DNA of 14,311 nucleotides from Deltaproteobacteria bacterium. Lineage in GTDB: Bacteria; Myxococcota_A; UBA9160; JAFDET01. Within the stretch, counting starts at the first letter, position 1, and every line of letters starts with the position of its first letter. Positions 1 through 6,524 of this stretch are shown in pieces. Below the pieces are notes generated by a model. The model was given only the letters and a program-made list of their open reading frames with translations. It was not told where the DNA came from and did not search any database. Position numbers and translations under genes: made by a program. The DNA lies in NCBI GenBank assembly GCA_019310195.1, contig JAFDET010000048.1, positions 1 to 14,311 of the forward strand. Reading direction: 5' to 3'.

Positions 1-2
1 TG

Positions 3-341
3 GCCGTGCGGGTGGCGGTGCGGGATACGAGCCTCCGGGGCTTTGCCATCGAGCGGGGCCAGAGTGTCTACATCCTGCTGGGCTCGGCCAACCGCGACCC
101 GGAGCTCTTCGAAGAGCCCGACAACTTCGAGACCACCCGCAGGGGCCCGCCGCACCTGGCCTTCAGCGCGGGGCCGCGGTCCATCCTGAGCGGCCGCGTG
201 GCACGCATGCTGGCCCAGGTGGCCCTGCCGGCGCTGGTGCGGCGCTTCCCGCGGCTGCGGCCGGCCGCGGACCCACCGCGACACCGGCCCGCCCTCCTGG
301 TGCGGTCCCTGGAACGCTGCCCCGTGGTGCTGGGCGACTGA
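3..341 (+). CDS. Cytochrome P450-like protein, C-terminal part, heme cysteine missing
   Basis: The gene enters from outside the window; the frame is open from the first base, so the real start is upstream. The visible 112 residues match the C-terminal third of bacterial cytochrome P450s: the ANRDP segment (A-NRDP-LF--PD-F), then the heme-binding loop, then the L-helix and a conserved DPP-RP tail. The heme loop reads FSAGPRSILSG (162-194), where P450s have FGxGxHxCxGx. The axial cysteine is isoleucine (codon 183-185), the histidine is arginine and the last glycine is serine, while the flanking LAF and VAR residues stay. The frame is not broken. Family knowledge says the cysteine thiolate is essential for oxygen activation, so this copy is probably not a classical monooxygenase. 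It may be a non-catalytic P450 homologue or an inactivated gene. The ExxR motif lies upstream and cannot be checked. Confidence 0.85.
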   Translation, partial: AVRVAVRDTSLRGFAIERGQSVYILLGSANRDPELFEEPDNFETTRRGPPHLAFSAGPRSILSGRVARMLAQVALPALVRRFPRLRPAADPPRHRPALLVRSLERCPVVLGD

Positions 342-343
342 TG

Positions 344-349
344 TAGAAT
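344..349 (+). promoter_or_regulatory. Candidate -10 element of the CRP-family gene
   Basis: TAGAAT (5 of 6 matches to TATAAT) lies just after the P450 stop and nine bases before the GTG start of the regulator. No -35 box is recognisable at the expected distance. A G run (351-356) between the hexamer and the start could act as a weak ribosome site. If used, transcription would start about two to three bases before the GTG, giving a nearly leaderless mRNA. The same layout recurs at other transcription-unit starts in the window. Confidence 0.4.
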
Positions 350-358
350 CGGGGGGTC

Positions 359-1066
359 GTGCCGACCCCGGAAGCGCGTGTGCGGCGGGAATCCCTTGCG
401 CGGGTCCCCGCGTTCTCCGGTCTCGAACAGCGGGATCTGGATCAGCTCGCCCAGGCGACCCACACCACGACGCTCCAGCCCAAGGAAGAGCTCTTCCACA
501 AGGGCGACGAAGGCACGCAGCTCTACATCATCGTGAGCGGTCGCTGCCGCGTGGTGACCACCTCCATGGACGGCTCCGACGCCCAGTTCACGATCATGAA
601 CCCGGGCGAGGTGATCGGCGAGGTTACGCTGTTCGGCGGCGGTGAGCGCTCTGCCACGGTCACGGCCGTGGACGAGTGTGAGCTGCTGAGCCTGGATCGC
701 CGGGACTTCCTCCCGCTGCTGCGTTCGAATCCGGACGTGGCGATCCAGTTGTTGGAGGTGCTGGCCAAGCGTCTGCGCCGCGTGAGCGAGCAGATGGAGG
801 ACACCCTGTTCCTGGGCCTGCCCGCGCGCCTGGCCAAGAAGCTGCTGTCGCTGGCGGAGCAGTACGGGCGCCCCGCGCAGGACGGCGTGCGCATCGACAT
901 GCGTCTCTCGCAGTCGGAGCTCGGCACCATGGTCGGAACCAGCCGCGAGAGCGTGAACAAGCAGATGCGCGCGTGGGAGGAGGCCGGACTCGTACGCAGC
1001 ACCCGGGGCAGCATCACGCTGCTGAAGCCGGGGCAGCTCGAGCACTTCGCCGACGGGGACTACTGA
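359..1066 (+). CDS. CRP/FNR-family transcriptional regulator
   Basis: A 235-residue protein of normal CRP length. Residues 19-125 form a cyclic-nucleotide-binding beta-roll. Its phosphate-binding cassette reads GEVIGEVTLF, then ERSATV; Gly87, Glu88, Arg97 and Ser98 match the residues that hold cAMP in E. coli CRP, so a cyclic nucleotide ligand is plausible. The dimerisation helix follows (about 127-150). Residues 183-212 form the winged helix-turn-helix, with recognition helix TSRESVNKQMRAW at 194-206. There is no FNR-type cysteine cluster, so it is probably not an oxygen sensor. The GTG start at 359 gives the expected short N-terminal arm before the cNMP domain. It lies 17 nt after the P450 stop and its 3' end overlaps the convergent MFS gene by 53 nt. 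Its targets are unknown; no TGTGA-N6-TCACA site was seen in the window. Confidence 0.93.
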   Translation: MPTPEARVRRESLARVPAFSGLEQRDLDQLAQATHTTTLQPKEELFHKGDEGTQLYIIVSGRCRVVTTSMDGSDAQFTIMNPGEVIGEVTLFGGGERSATVTAVDECELLSLDRRDFLPLLRSNPDVAIQLLEVLAKRLRRVSEQMEDTLFLGLPARLAKKLLSLAEQYGRPAQDGVRIDMRLSQSELGTMVGTSRESVNKQMRAWEEAGLVRSTRGSITLLKPGQLEHFADGDY

Positions 1067-2186
1067 GCCAGAGCACCGCGAAGGCGCCCGCCGCGCACGC
1101 CGCTCCCACGCGGAACACCGGCGGATAGCCCACGGACTCGGCCAGCAGGCCCAGCCCGAAGACGCCGCTGGCGTAACCCACGTTGAAGGCGCCGTTGAAG
1201 AGCGCCATGGCCTTGCCCCGCTCGCGCTCTCCCGTGTCCTGCACCGCGAGCGCGTTGAAGGTGGGATAGAAGAGCCCGTGGGCCAGACCGAAGGCGCCGC
1301 CCACCGCCGCCAGCCCCAGGCTTTCCAGCTGCGCAGCGGCCGCGGTGGCGACGCTGTAGAGCGCCAGCGCGACCAGCGACACGGGCCGCCGGCCCAGGCG
1401 GTCGGTGAACGGCCCCAGGCCCAGGCGCGCCACCAGGGCCGCGGCCGTGTAGGCGACGAAGAAGCTGCGCACCCGGTCCATGCCCAGCTCCAGCGCGAAG
1501 GGCTGTGGAAACGTGAACATGGTCCCGAACGCCGCGCCGGCCAGGGCGATCACCAGGCCGACGCGGGCCGCTCCGGGGCGTCGCATCATGTCCAACAAGC
1601 GTGGGATCGGTGCCTCGGGCTCGGCGCGCACCCGCTCGCGAATCCGCAGCGAGAGAACGGCGGAAACCAGGGCCGCGGCGGACGCCAACATGAACGCGGG
1701 TGCCCAGCCTGCGTGTCGGGCGATCTCCTCCACCGCCACGGGAGCGATGGCGTTGTTGGAGAGCATGGTGAGGCCGAAGATGCCCAGGGCCAGGGCCAGC
1801 CGCTCCGGCGGCGCCTCGTCCACGGCCAGGGCGGAGCCGGCCACGAAGGCCATGGCGAAGGCCACGCCTTGCAGCGCGCGCAGCGCGTAGATCAGGGGCC
1901 CCATGCCGTCCACGGCCACGAACCCCAGGGAGACCACGGCCATGAGCAGGGCGCCGGCGGTCAGGAAGCGCCGCCGCCCGCGCCGGTCGACCACCGATCC
2001 CATCCACGGCCCCAGCGAGACCGCCGTCACGTAGAAGCAGGCGGTCACCCGGCCGATGTCGTCCGGTCCCGCCGCCAGCTCCCGCGTCATGAACGTGGGC
2101 AGCAGGAAGAAGCTGGAGAACGAGAATCCGAAACACGCCTGCGTGGCCAGCAGGGCGACGAAGCTGCGTGTGAACAGGGACGCCAT
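1014..2186 (-). CDS. MFS transporter
   Basis: A 390-residue inner-membrane protein of the major facilitator superfamily, with about 12 hydrophobic segments and the usual two-fold pseudo-repeat. The signature loop between helices 2 and 3 reads GSVVDRRGRR (63-72), and its echo in the second half is GPFTDRLGRRP. Both have the conserved Asp-Arg and basic residues. Substrate is not readable; the overall look is of a drug/sugar or small-acid type transporter. The ATG at 2186 is chosen because a hydrophobic helix follows at once and a GGAG sequence sits nine bases upstream. The gene is on the same strand as the Gfo/Idh gene and small ORF upstream of it (2298-3493), with a hairpin in the gap. Its last 17 codons and stop are antisense to the end of the CRP-family gene; the Ala/Arg-rich C-terminal tail falls in that overlap. 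Confidence 0.9.
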   Translation of the reverse strand: MASLFTRSFVALLATQACFGFSFSSFFLLPTFMTRELAAGPDDIGRVTACFYVTAVSLGPWMGSVVDRRGRRRFLTAGALLMAVVSLGFVAVDGMGPLIYALRALQGVAFAMAFVAGSALAVDEAPPERLALALGIFGLTMLSNNAIAPVAVEEIARHAGWAPAFMLASAAALVSAVLSLRIRERVRAEPEAPIPRLLDMMRRPGAARVGLVIALAGAAFGTMFTFPQPFALELGMDRVRSFFVAYTAAALVARLGLGPFTDRLGRRPVSLVALALYSVATAAAAQLESLGLAAVGGAFGLAHGLFYPTFNALAVQDTGERERGKAMALFNGAFNVGYASGVFGLGLLAESVGYPPVFRVGAACAAGAFAVLWLSSPRRRSARAAPASAA

Positions 2187-2248
2187 GGCTTTGGACTCCG
2201 AGTGCCGGGGGCCGGCGGGGTCGGGCGTCCGGACGTGCTGAACACACG

Positions 2249-2283
2249 AAACCCTCTCCGGCCGGTGCGGCGGGAGAGGGTTT
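2249..2283 (-). terminator. Bidirectional hairpin, likely terminator
   Basis: Perfect 11-bp inverted repeat: AAACCCTCTCC (2249-2259) and GGAGAGGGTTT (2273-2283), with a 13-nt GC-rich loop that can itself pair for three bases. The A run on one side and T run on the other make it look like an intrinsic terminator usable from both strands; T tracts are short (four on plus, three on minus). It sits after the small ORF and before the MFS gene, so it would end or attenuate the Gfo/Idh transcript. Confidence 0.6.
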
Positions 2284-2297
2284 TCGGAACGACGCGG

Positions 2298-2405
2298 CTA
2301 GTAGCCCGGAGCTCCCCCTCCCACCTTGCACTTCCAGACGGTCCACGCCGTCTGGAGAGCGCTGGTGGGATCGAGGAACGGAATGTGCCGCAGGGCCGAC
2401 GTCAT
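2298..2405 (-). CDS. Small ORF, 35 residues, coupled to the Gfo/Idh gene
   Basis: I do not recognise this protein. The ATG (2403-2405) overlaps the TGA of the upstream oxidoreductase gene as ATGA, the normal sign of translational coupling, and the frame closes with TAG at 2298. About 28 of 34 codons end in G or C, as in real genes here. The product starts MTSALRHIPFL, is hydrophobic with a proline early on, and ends WTVWKCKVGGGAPGY: two tryptophans, one cysteine between lysines, a glycine run and a terminal Tyr. There is no clear transmembrane helix or signal peptide. Short length, single Cys and Gly-rich tail recall precursor peptides of modified-peptide pathways, but no maturase is visible in the window. 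It could equally be a small accessory subunit of the oxidoreductase or a chance ORF. A terminator-like hairpin follows after it. Confidence 0.5.
   Translation of the reverse strand: MTSALRHIPFLDPTSALQTAWTVWKCKVGGGAPGY
2333..2356 (-). other. Hairpin inside the small ORF
   Basis: A perfect 9-bp inverted repeat with a six-base loop (arms 2333-2341 and 2348-2356; core CCAGACGG / CCGTCTGG). It falls entirely inside the 35-codon ORF, covering its residues LQTAWTVW. No T tract follows, so a terminator role is unlikely. It could be an mRNA structure that protects the 3' end or modulates translation, or a chance feature of the coding sequence. Confidence 0.45.
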
Positions 2406-3493
2406 GTGGCCGAGTATATCTCCTCGAGGGTCACCGCGCGCCCCTCCTCGGCGCTGCGCCCGGCCGCCAGGGCGAAGGCCAGCGTGCGCCGCGCTTCGTC
2501 CAGGTCCTGGGCCGCGGGCCGGCCCTCGCGCAGGGCGTCCACGAAGTCGCGTCCGCCCAGCCGGAACGACGCCGCCCAGTCGGTTTCCAGCTCGTGGAAG
2601 GCGCGGGTCTCGCCCTCGCGGTAGAGCACCACGGAGGGCTCTTCCATCAGCTTGCCGGTGCAGCGGTTCACCCAGAGGATGCCCTCGCTGCCGTGGATCT
2701 CCATGCGGTCGTCGCTCACGTAGTAGTCGCTGCGGACGCTCATGCCGAGGGACGCGATGACCTCCCAGGAGCCGAAGCGGGGCAGGTCTCCGGCGTAGCG
2801 CCACGAGATCAGGGCCGGGCCGTCGTGCCAAGCATCCTCGCCGAGCTGCGTCCAGTGGATGAACGCCTGCACGCGCTCTACCTCCGCGGGAACCAGCCAG
2901 CGCCCCATGTGGAAGCAGTGGTAGCCGTGGTCGAACGTGATCGGGCCACCGCCGCAGTCCTCCCTGCGCATCCTCCACGCCTGCGAGCCGGGGCCCACGC
3001 TCCAGCCCGCGTCGGGCCGGCCTCCGGCCGTCTTGATGCGGATCGAGAGCACGTCGCCGATGGCGCCCTCGTCCACCAGCTCTCGCGCCTTCACGTGGGG
3101 CGGGTAGTGCATGAAGTTCTCGAACACGCGGATGCGGGCCCCACTCTGACCGGCCGCACGGGACACCGCGTCCAGCTCCGCCAGTGTCCGCGTGGGCGGC
3201 TTCTGGAGCGATACGTGCTTGCCCGCCTCGAGGGCCGCGATGGCGTGCTGCGCGTGAAACTGGTGGGGCGTGAGGATCTCGATCGCGTCCACTTCCGGGT
3301 CGGCGAAGAGCTTCTCGGGATCCGTGTAGAAGCGCGTCGCACCCCACTCCTGGGCGCGCCGCCGCGCGACGTCCTCGTCGCTGTCGCATACCGCGCTGAT
3401 CACCGCGTCGGGGTGCTCCAGGTAGCCGAGACACTGGAGATCGGCGATGCGCCCGGCGCCCAGGAAACCCACGCGGAGTCGTTCGCTGGCCAT
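2402..3493 (-). CDS. Gfo/Idh/MocA-family NAD(P)-dependent oxidoreductase
   Basis: A 363-residue cytoplasmic oxidoreductase, full length for the family. The N-terminal Rossmann fold starts VGFLGAGRIAD (GAGRIA at 12-17) and binds the nicotinamide cofactor. The usual EKP motif is QKP here (97-99), keeping the lysine that contacts cofactor and substrate. The C-terminal substrate domain has GGGPITFDHGYH (181-192), giving the family's Asp (188) and His (192) pair. Family members oxidise or reduce sugars, inositols and related polyols; the substrate here cannot be read. The ATG at 3493 is preferred over the longer open frame (to 3544) because the Rossmann strand begins six residues later and a -10-like TATGCT lies six bases upstream. 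The gene is divergent from the alpha/beta-hydrolase operon and coupled by ATGA to the small ORF downstream. Confidence 0.9.
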   Translation of the reverse strand: MASERLRVGFLGAGRIADLQCLGYLEHPDAVISAVCDSDEDVARRRAQEWGATRFYTDPEKLFADPEVDAIEILTPHQFHAQHAIAALEAGKHVSLQKPPTRTLAELDAVSRAAGQSGARIRVFENFMHYPPHVKARELVDEGAIGDVLSIRIKTAGGRPDAGWSVGPGSQAWRMRREDCGGGPITFDHGYHCFHMGRWLVPAEVERVQAFIHWTQLGEDAWHDGPALISWRYAGDLPRFGSWEVIASLGMSVRSDYYVSDDRMEIHGSEGILWVNRCTGKLMEEPSVVLYREGETRAFHELETDWAASFRLGGRDFVDALREGRPAAQDLDEARRTLAFALAAGRSAEEGRAVTLEEIYSAT

Positions 3494-3499
3494 GCTCGG

Positions 3500-3515
3500 A
3501 GCATACCAGTACCCT
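3500..3515. promoter_or_regulatory. Compact divergent promoter region
   Basis: On the minus strand TATGCT (3500-3505, preceded by TGG as in extended -10 elements) ends six bases before the Gfo/Idh ATG. On the plus strand TACCCT (3510-3515) ends nine bases before the preferred GTG of the hydrolase at 3525. Only 31 bp separate the two start codons, so both promoters must share this space. No -35 boxes and no Shine-Dalgarno sequence are visible on either side, so leaderless or nearly leaderless transcripts are expected. Confidence 0.45.
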
Positions 3516-3524
3516 TGGCCGGCC

Positions 3525-4337
3525 GTGCCCGAGAAGTACGTCACCGTCGACGGAATTGCGACGCACCTCCATCACACCGGCCCCACCACGCTGCCGGGAA
3601 CGCCGCCGGACACCCGTCTGGGGCGGACACTGCTGTGCGTGCACGGCTCGGGAAACAACGGCCACTCCTTCATGCCCCTGCTGGAACGGCTAGGAGACGC
3701 GCACAGCGTGATCGCCGTCTCCCTGCCGGCCCACGCCCGGAGCGCGGGTTTGGAAAGCCTGGGGAGCATAGAGGCCATGGCGGCGCACACCGCCGGTGTA
3801 ATCGAAGCGCTGGGGTTGCAGCGCCCGGTGGTGATGGGTCACTCCATGGGCGGCGCCGTCGCGCTCGAGCTGGCGCTGGAGCGTCCGCAAGCCGTGGGCG
3901 GTCTCGTGATCGTCGGCAGCCTGGCGAAGTTCCCCCCGCTTCCCGACGAAGTCTTCCAGCCGCTGCGCGACGTGGTGGAAGGCCGGGCGCGGCGCAGCTT
4001 CCCGCGCGACGCGTATTCGCCCAGCACACCGGACGAGGTCGTTCACCGGGGCTGGATGGAAGATGCCAAGACCGATCCGCGCGTGATGCTGGGCGACCTG
4101 CTGTCCATACGCGGCTGGGCGGCCGACGAGCGGCTCGGCGAGATCGCCGCGCCCACCCTGGTGATCTGGGGCGAAGACGAGTTCCCGCCCATGAAGGACG
4201 GCGGGCTCGCGCTCGGCCGGGGGATCGGCGGCGCCCGCTCGCTGACGGTTCCCGAGGCCGGACACATGGTGCACTTCGAGCAGCCGGACCTGGTGGCCGA
4301 GGCCGTGCGAAGCTTCCTGGAGGAGCTTCCCGCATGA
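3525..4337 (+). CDS. Alpha/beta-hydrolase
   Basis: A soluble alpha/beta-hydrolase of about 270 residues. The nucleophile elbow is GHSMG with Ser107 (numbered from the GTG at 3525). The oxyanion loop is HGSG (40-43). The acid and base of the triad fit Asp218 in VIWGEDEF and His247 in PEAGHMVHF. A cap region of about 60 residues lies between 136 and 200. It would hydrolyse an ester, thioester, lactone or C-C bond; the exact substrate is not visible. Start choice: GTG at 3525 puts the first beta-strand (KYVTVDGIATHL) near the N-terminus, as in relatives, and leaves room for a promoter. An in-frame ATG at 3492 would add 11 residues and its start codon would overlap that of the divergent gene. The gene ends ATGA with the thiolase-like gene and opens a seven-gene operon. 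Confidence 0.88.
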   Translation: MPEKYVTVDGIATHLHHTGPTTLPGTPPDTRLGRTLLCVHGSGNNGHSFMPLLERLGDAHSVIAVSLPAHARSAGLESLGSIEAMAAHTAGVIEALGLQRPVVMGHSMGGAVALELALERPQAVGGLVIVGSLAKFPPLPDEVFQPLRDVVEGRARRSFPRDAYSPSTPDEVVHRGWMEDAKTDPRVMLGDLLSIRGWAADERLGEIAAPTLVIWGEDEFPPMKDGGLALGRGIGGARSLTVPEAGHMVHFEQPDLVAEAVRSFLEELPA

Positions 4338-5491
4338 GCCTGTCCGGTCGCATCGCCATCGCCGGCGCCTACGAGCATCCGACGCGCTGGGCGCCGGACA
4401 AGACGGACTGGCAGATCATGGGCGAGTCCGCCCGCGGCGCGCTTCACGACTGCGGGCTGACGCTCTCCGACGTGGACGGCCTCTTCGCTGCGGGCATGGG
4501 GATGGGTCCCATGGGGGTCGTGCAGCTCGCCGAGTACCTGGACCTGCATCCCCGCTACGTGGACGGCACCAACATCGGCGGCTCGTCGTTCGTGGCCCAC
4601 GTGGCGCACGCCGGTGCGGCCATCCACGCGGGCTTGTGTGAGACCGCCCTGATCCTGTACGGGAGCACCGCGTCCTCCAACGCCATGGCCATCGGCACGG
4701 GCATGCGTATGGGAAATGATCCCGCGGCCGGGTTCACTGCGCCCTACGGGCTGACCACCGTGGGGGCGTACGCCATGGTCGCGCAGCGTCACATGGCCCT
4801 GCACGGCACCACGTCCGAGCAGCTGGCGGAGATCGCCGTGGCCGCGCGCTCCCACGCGGCACTGAACCCGGACGCCAAGATGCGCAAGCCCATCACGGTG
4901 GACGACGTGCTGGCGAGCCGCATGATCTCGCATCCCCTGCACCTGCTGGACTGCTGCATCATCAGCGACGGTGGAGGCGCCCTGGTGGTGACCAGCGCCG
5001 AGCGGGCGCGCGACCTGGCCCGGCCGGCAATCCTGCTTCAGGGTTGCGGCGAGGCGGTATGGCATGCCGGCACCGGCGAGCCCGACCTGCTGGCCATCGC
5101 CGCACGCGACTCCGGCGAGCGGGCATTCGGGATGGCGGGCATCTCCCGGGACGACGTGGACCTGGCCACGATCTACGACTCGTTCACGATCACCGTGCTG
5201 GCGACGCTCGAGAACCTGGGCTTCTGCAAGCCCGGTGAGGGCGGCGGCTTTGTCCAGGGAGGGCGGATTCGCTTGGGCGGCGCGCTTCCCGTCAACCCCG
5301 ACGGCGGCGGCCTGTCCTCCAACCACCCGGGCATGCGCGGCATCTTCCTGGTCATCGAGGCCGTGCGGCAGCTTCGCGGGGAGTGCGGCGAGCGACAAGT
5401 TCAGGACGCGCGCACCGCGTGCGTCCACGGCACGGGCGGGCTGCTCTCCACGCTGCACAGCGGCGCCACCCTGATCCTGGCGAGGGACTGA
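4334..5491 (+). CDS. Thiolase-superfamily protein lacking the nucleophilic Cys (Ltp2-like?)
   Basis: A 385-residue thiolase-fold protein, probably cytoplasmic. It is usually annotated as acetyl-CoA acetyltransferase or lipid-transfer protein. Where thiolases carry the acyl-accepting cysteine, this protein has IGGSSFVAH (81-89), with Ser84/Ser85. The C-terminal Cys region is HGTGG (365-369), also without Cys. The His loop is kept (NHPG, 330-333), and a conserved Tyr lies in YDSF (281-284), followed by LENLGFCKPGEGG. Family knowledge: such Cys-less members paired with a DUF35 protein act as retro-aldolases on CoA thioesters (Ltp2 of steroid side-chain degradation). The next gene is exactly such a DUF35 partner, so a C-C-cleaving aldolase is the favoured inference over a true thiolase. 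GGAGGAG eight bases before the ATG and an ATGA overlap with the hydrolase define the start; a longer open frame upstream is a shadow. Confidence 0.88.
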   Translation: MSLSGRIAIAGAYEHPTRWAPDKTDWQIMGESARGALHDCGLTLSDVDGLFAAGMGMGPMGVVQLAEYLDLHPRYVDGTNIGGSSFVAHVAHAGAAIHAGLCETALILYGSTASSNAMAIGTGMRMGNDPAAGFTAPYGLTTVGAYAMVAQRHMALHGTTSEQLAEIAVAARSHAALNPDAKMRKPITVDDVLASRMISHPLHLLDCCIISDGGGALVVTSAERARDLARPAILLQGCGEAVWHAGTGEPDLLAIAARDSGERAFGMAGISRDDVDLATIYDSFTITVLATLENLGFCKPGEGGGFVQGGRIRLGGALPVNPDGGGLSSNHPGMRGIFLVIEAVRQLRGECGERQVQDARTACVHGTGGLLSTLHSGATLILARD

Positions 5492-5901
5492 TGGGCAAGC
5501 CGATCGAGAACCCCGCTCCGGCCTTCGACTGGGAGACCCGCTTCTGGTGGGAGGGATGTGCGCGCGGCGAGCTGTGGCTCCAGCGTTGCGCTGCCTGTGG
5601 CGTATTGCGCCACCGCCCGCGGGCCGTGTGCCCGGCGTGCCTGTCCGGAGAGGTGGCCTACGAGCAGGCCAGCGGGCGCGGTACGGTTTACACCTTCACC
5701 GTGACCCACCAGAACCACGCACCGCCCTTCCGCGGCTGCACTCCCTACGTTCTGGCTTATGTAGAGCTGGAAGAGGGGCCGCGCGTGCTCACCAACGTGG
5801 TCGGCTGCGAGCCGGATGCGGTGCGCGTGGGCATGCCGGTCGTCGTGGACTTCGGCGAGGTCCAGGGAGAGATCGCCGTGCCCAGGTTCCGGCCGGCATG
5901 A
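5491..5901 (+). CDS. DUF35 Zn-ribbon/OB-fold protein, partner of the thiolase-like enzyme
   Basis: A 136-residue protein of the DUF35/ChsH2-C type. The N-terminal helix carries F-W-GC-RGEL. A rubredoxin-like zinc ribbon follows with C33-x2-C36 and C47-x2-C50. The rest is an OB-fold acyl-CoA-binding domain beginning GRGTVYTFTVTH. These proteins bind a thiolase-fold partner and complete its active site or CoA channel. TGATG overlap with the upstream gene fixes the ATG at 5491, and a GAGGG lies just before it. In steroid degraders the DUF35 is often fused to a MaoC domain; here it stands alone, with separate MaoC-like genes downstream of the PHP gene. It most likely forms a heteromer with the 4334-5491 product. 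Confidence 0.92.
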   Translation: MGKPIENPAPAFDWETRFWWEGCARGELWLQRCAACGVLRHRPRAVCPACLSGEVAYEQASGRGTVYTFTVTHQNHAPPFRGCTPYVLAYVELEEGPRVLTNVVGCEPDAVRVGMPVVVDFGEVQGEIAVPRFRPA

Positions 5902-6524
5902 TCCTCGACCTGCACAATCACTCCATCAAGTCGGACGACGGCCGCGCGCGGGTCGAGAGCTACTGCCAGTGGATTCGCAAGAAGGAGCTTCCGCTCGACG
6001 GCTTCGTGCTGACCGAGCATCGGCAGTTCGATGCGGACTCGGACTATGGCGCGCTCGAGGACGAGTTCGGCCTGCGCATCCTGAAGGGAAGCGAGGTGGA
6101 GACCGAGTACGGTCATGTCCTGGTCTTCGGCGTGAACGAAGACCTGCTTCGCGCCTTCGACTTCACGCGCATCGACCTGCCGCTGGAGACCGTCGTGAGC
6201 GAGTCCCGGCGCTGCGGCGCCGTGGCCGTGCCCTGCCATCCGGGCCGGCCCAACGTGGGCCTGTGCGCCCACTACGACACCCGGGGGCCCGCCGAGGGAG
6301 TGCGCATCATCGAGGTGGCCAGCGGCGGTAGCCGGGCGGGCGAGGACGAGGCGGCCCGCAAGCTTGCCGAAGAGCACGGCTATCAGGGCGTCGGCGGCAG
6401 CGACGCCCACATCGTCAGCCACATCGGGCGTTGCGCCACCCGGTTCCCGCGCCCGGTCCGCGACGAGGCGGACCTGGTGGCGGCTTTGCAGGAAGGCGGG
6501 TTCGAGGTGGCGCGATGGACGTAG
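5898..6524 (+). CDS. PHP-domain metal-dependent hydrolase
   Basis: A 208-residue PHP-fold protein. The metal ligands of the family are visible in order: HNH (His6, His8) and Asp13 near the N-terminus, TEH (His41), SEVET (Glu66), His73, PCHPG (His114), Glu139 in IIEVAS, and GGSDAH (Asp169, His171). This is the full set for a three-metal phosphoesterase-like centre, so it should be active. Stand-alone PHP proteins hydrolyse phosphate esters such as AMP nucleotides, histidinol phosphate or other phosphodiesters. It does not look like HisK or a polymerase PHP domain. The ATG overlaps the DUF35 stop (ATGA) and its own end overlaps the next gene by 10 nt, so it is an integral part of the operon. 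Its role among acyl-CoA enzymes is unclear: it may process a phosphorylated or cyclic substrate, or trim CoA-type nucleotides. Confidence 0.9.
   Translation: MILDLHNHSIKSDDGRARVESYCQWIRKKELPLDGFVLTEHRQFDADSDYGALEDEFGLRILKGSEVETEYGHVLVFGVNEDLLRAFDFTRIDLPLETVVSESRRCGAVAVPCHPGRPNVGLCAHYDTRGPAEGVRIIEVASGGSRAGEDEAARKLAEEHGYQGVGGSDAHIVSHIGRCATRFPRPVRDEADLVAALQEGGFEVARWT

Noticed and set aside
3494..3544. Longer N-terminus for the Gfo/Idh protein (start at 3544)
   Set aside because: It would add 17 residues unlike the family and overlap the divergent hydrolase coding region; the ATG at 3493 lies just before the Rossmann strand and after TATGCT.
2594..4333. Long open frame on the plus strand upstream of and in frame with the thiolase-like gene
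   Set aside because: It runs antisense to the Gfo/Idh gene and out of frame through the hydrolase, with no recognisable protein content; long empty frames are expected at this GC content. The real start is the ATG at 4334.
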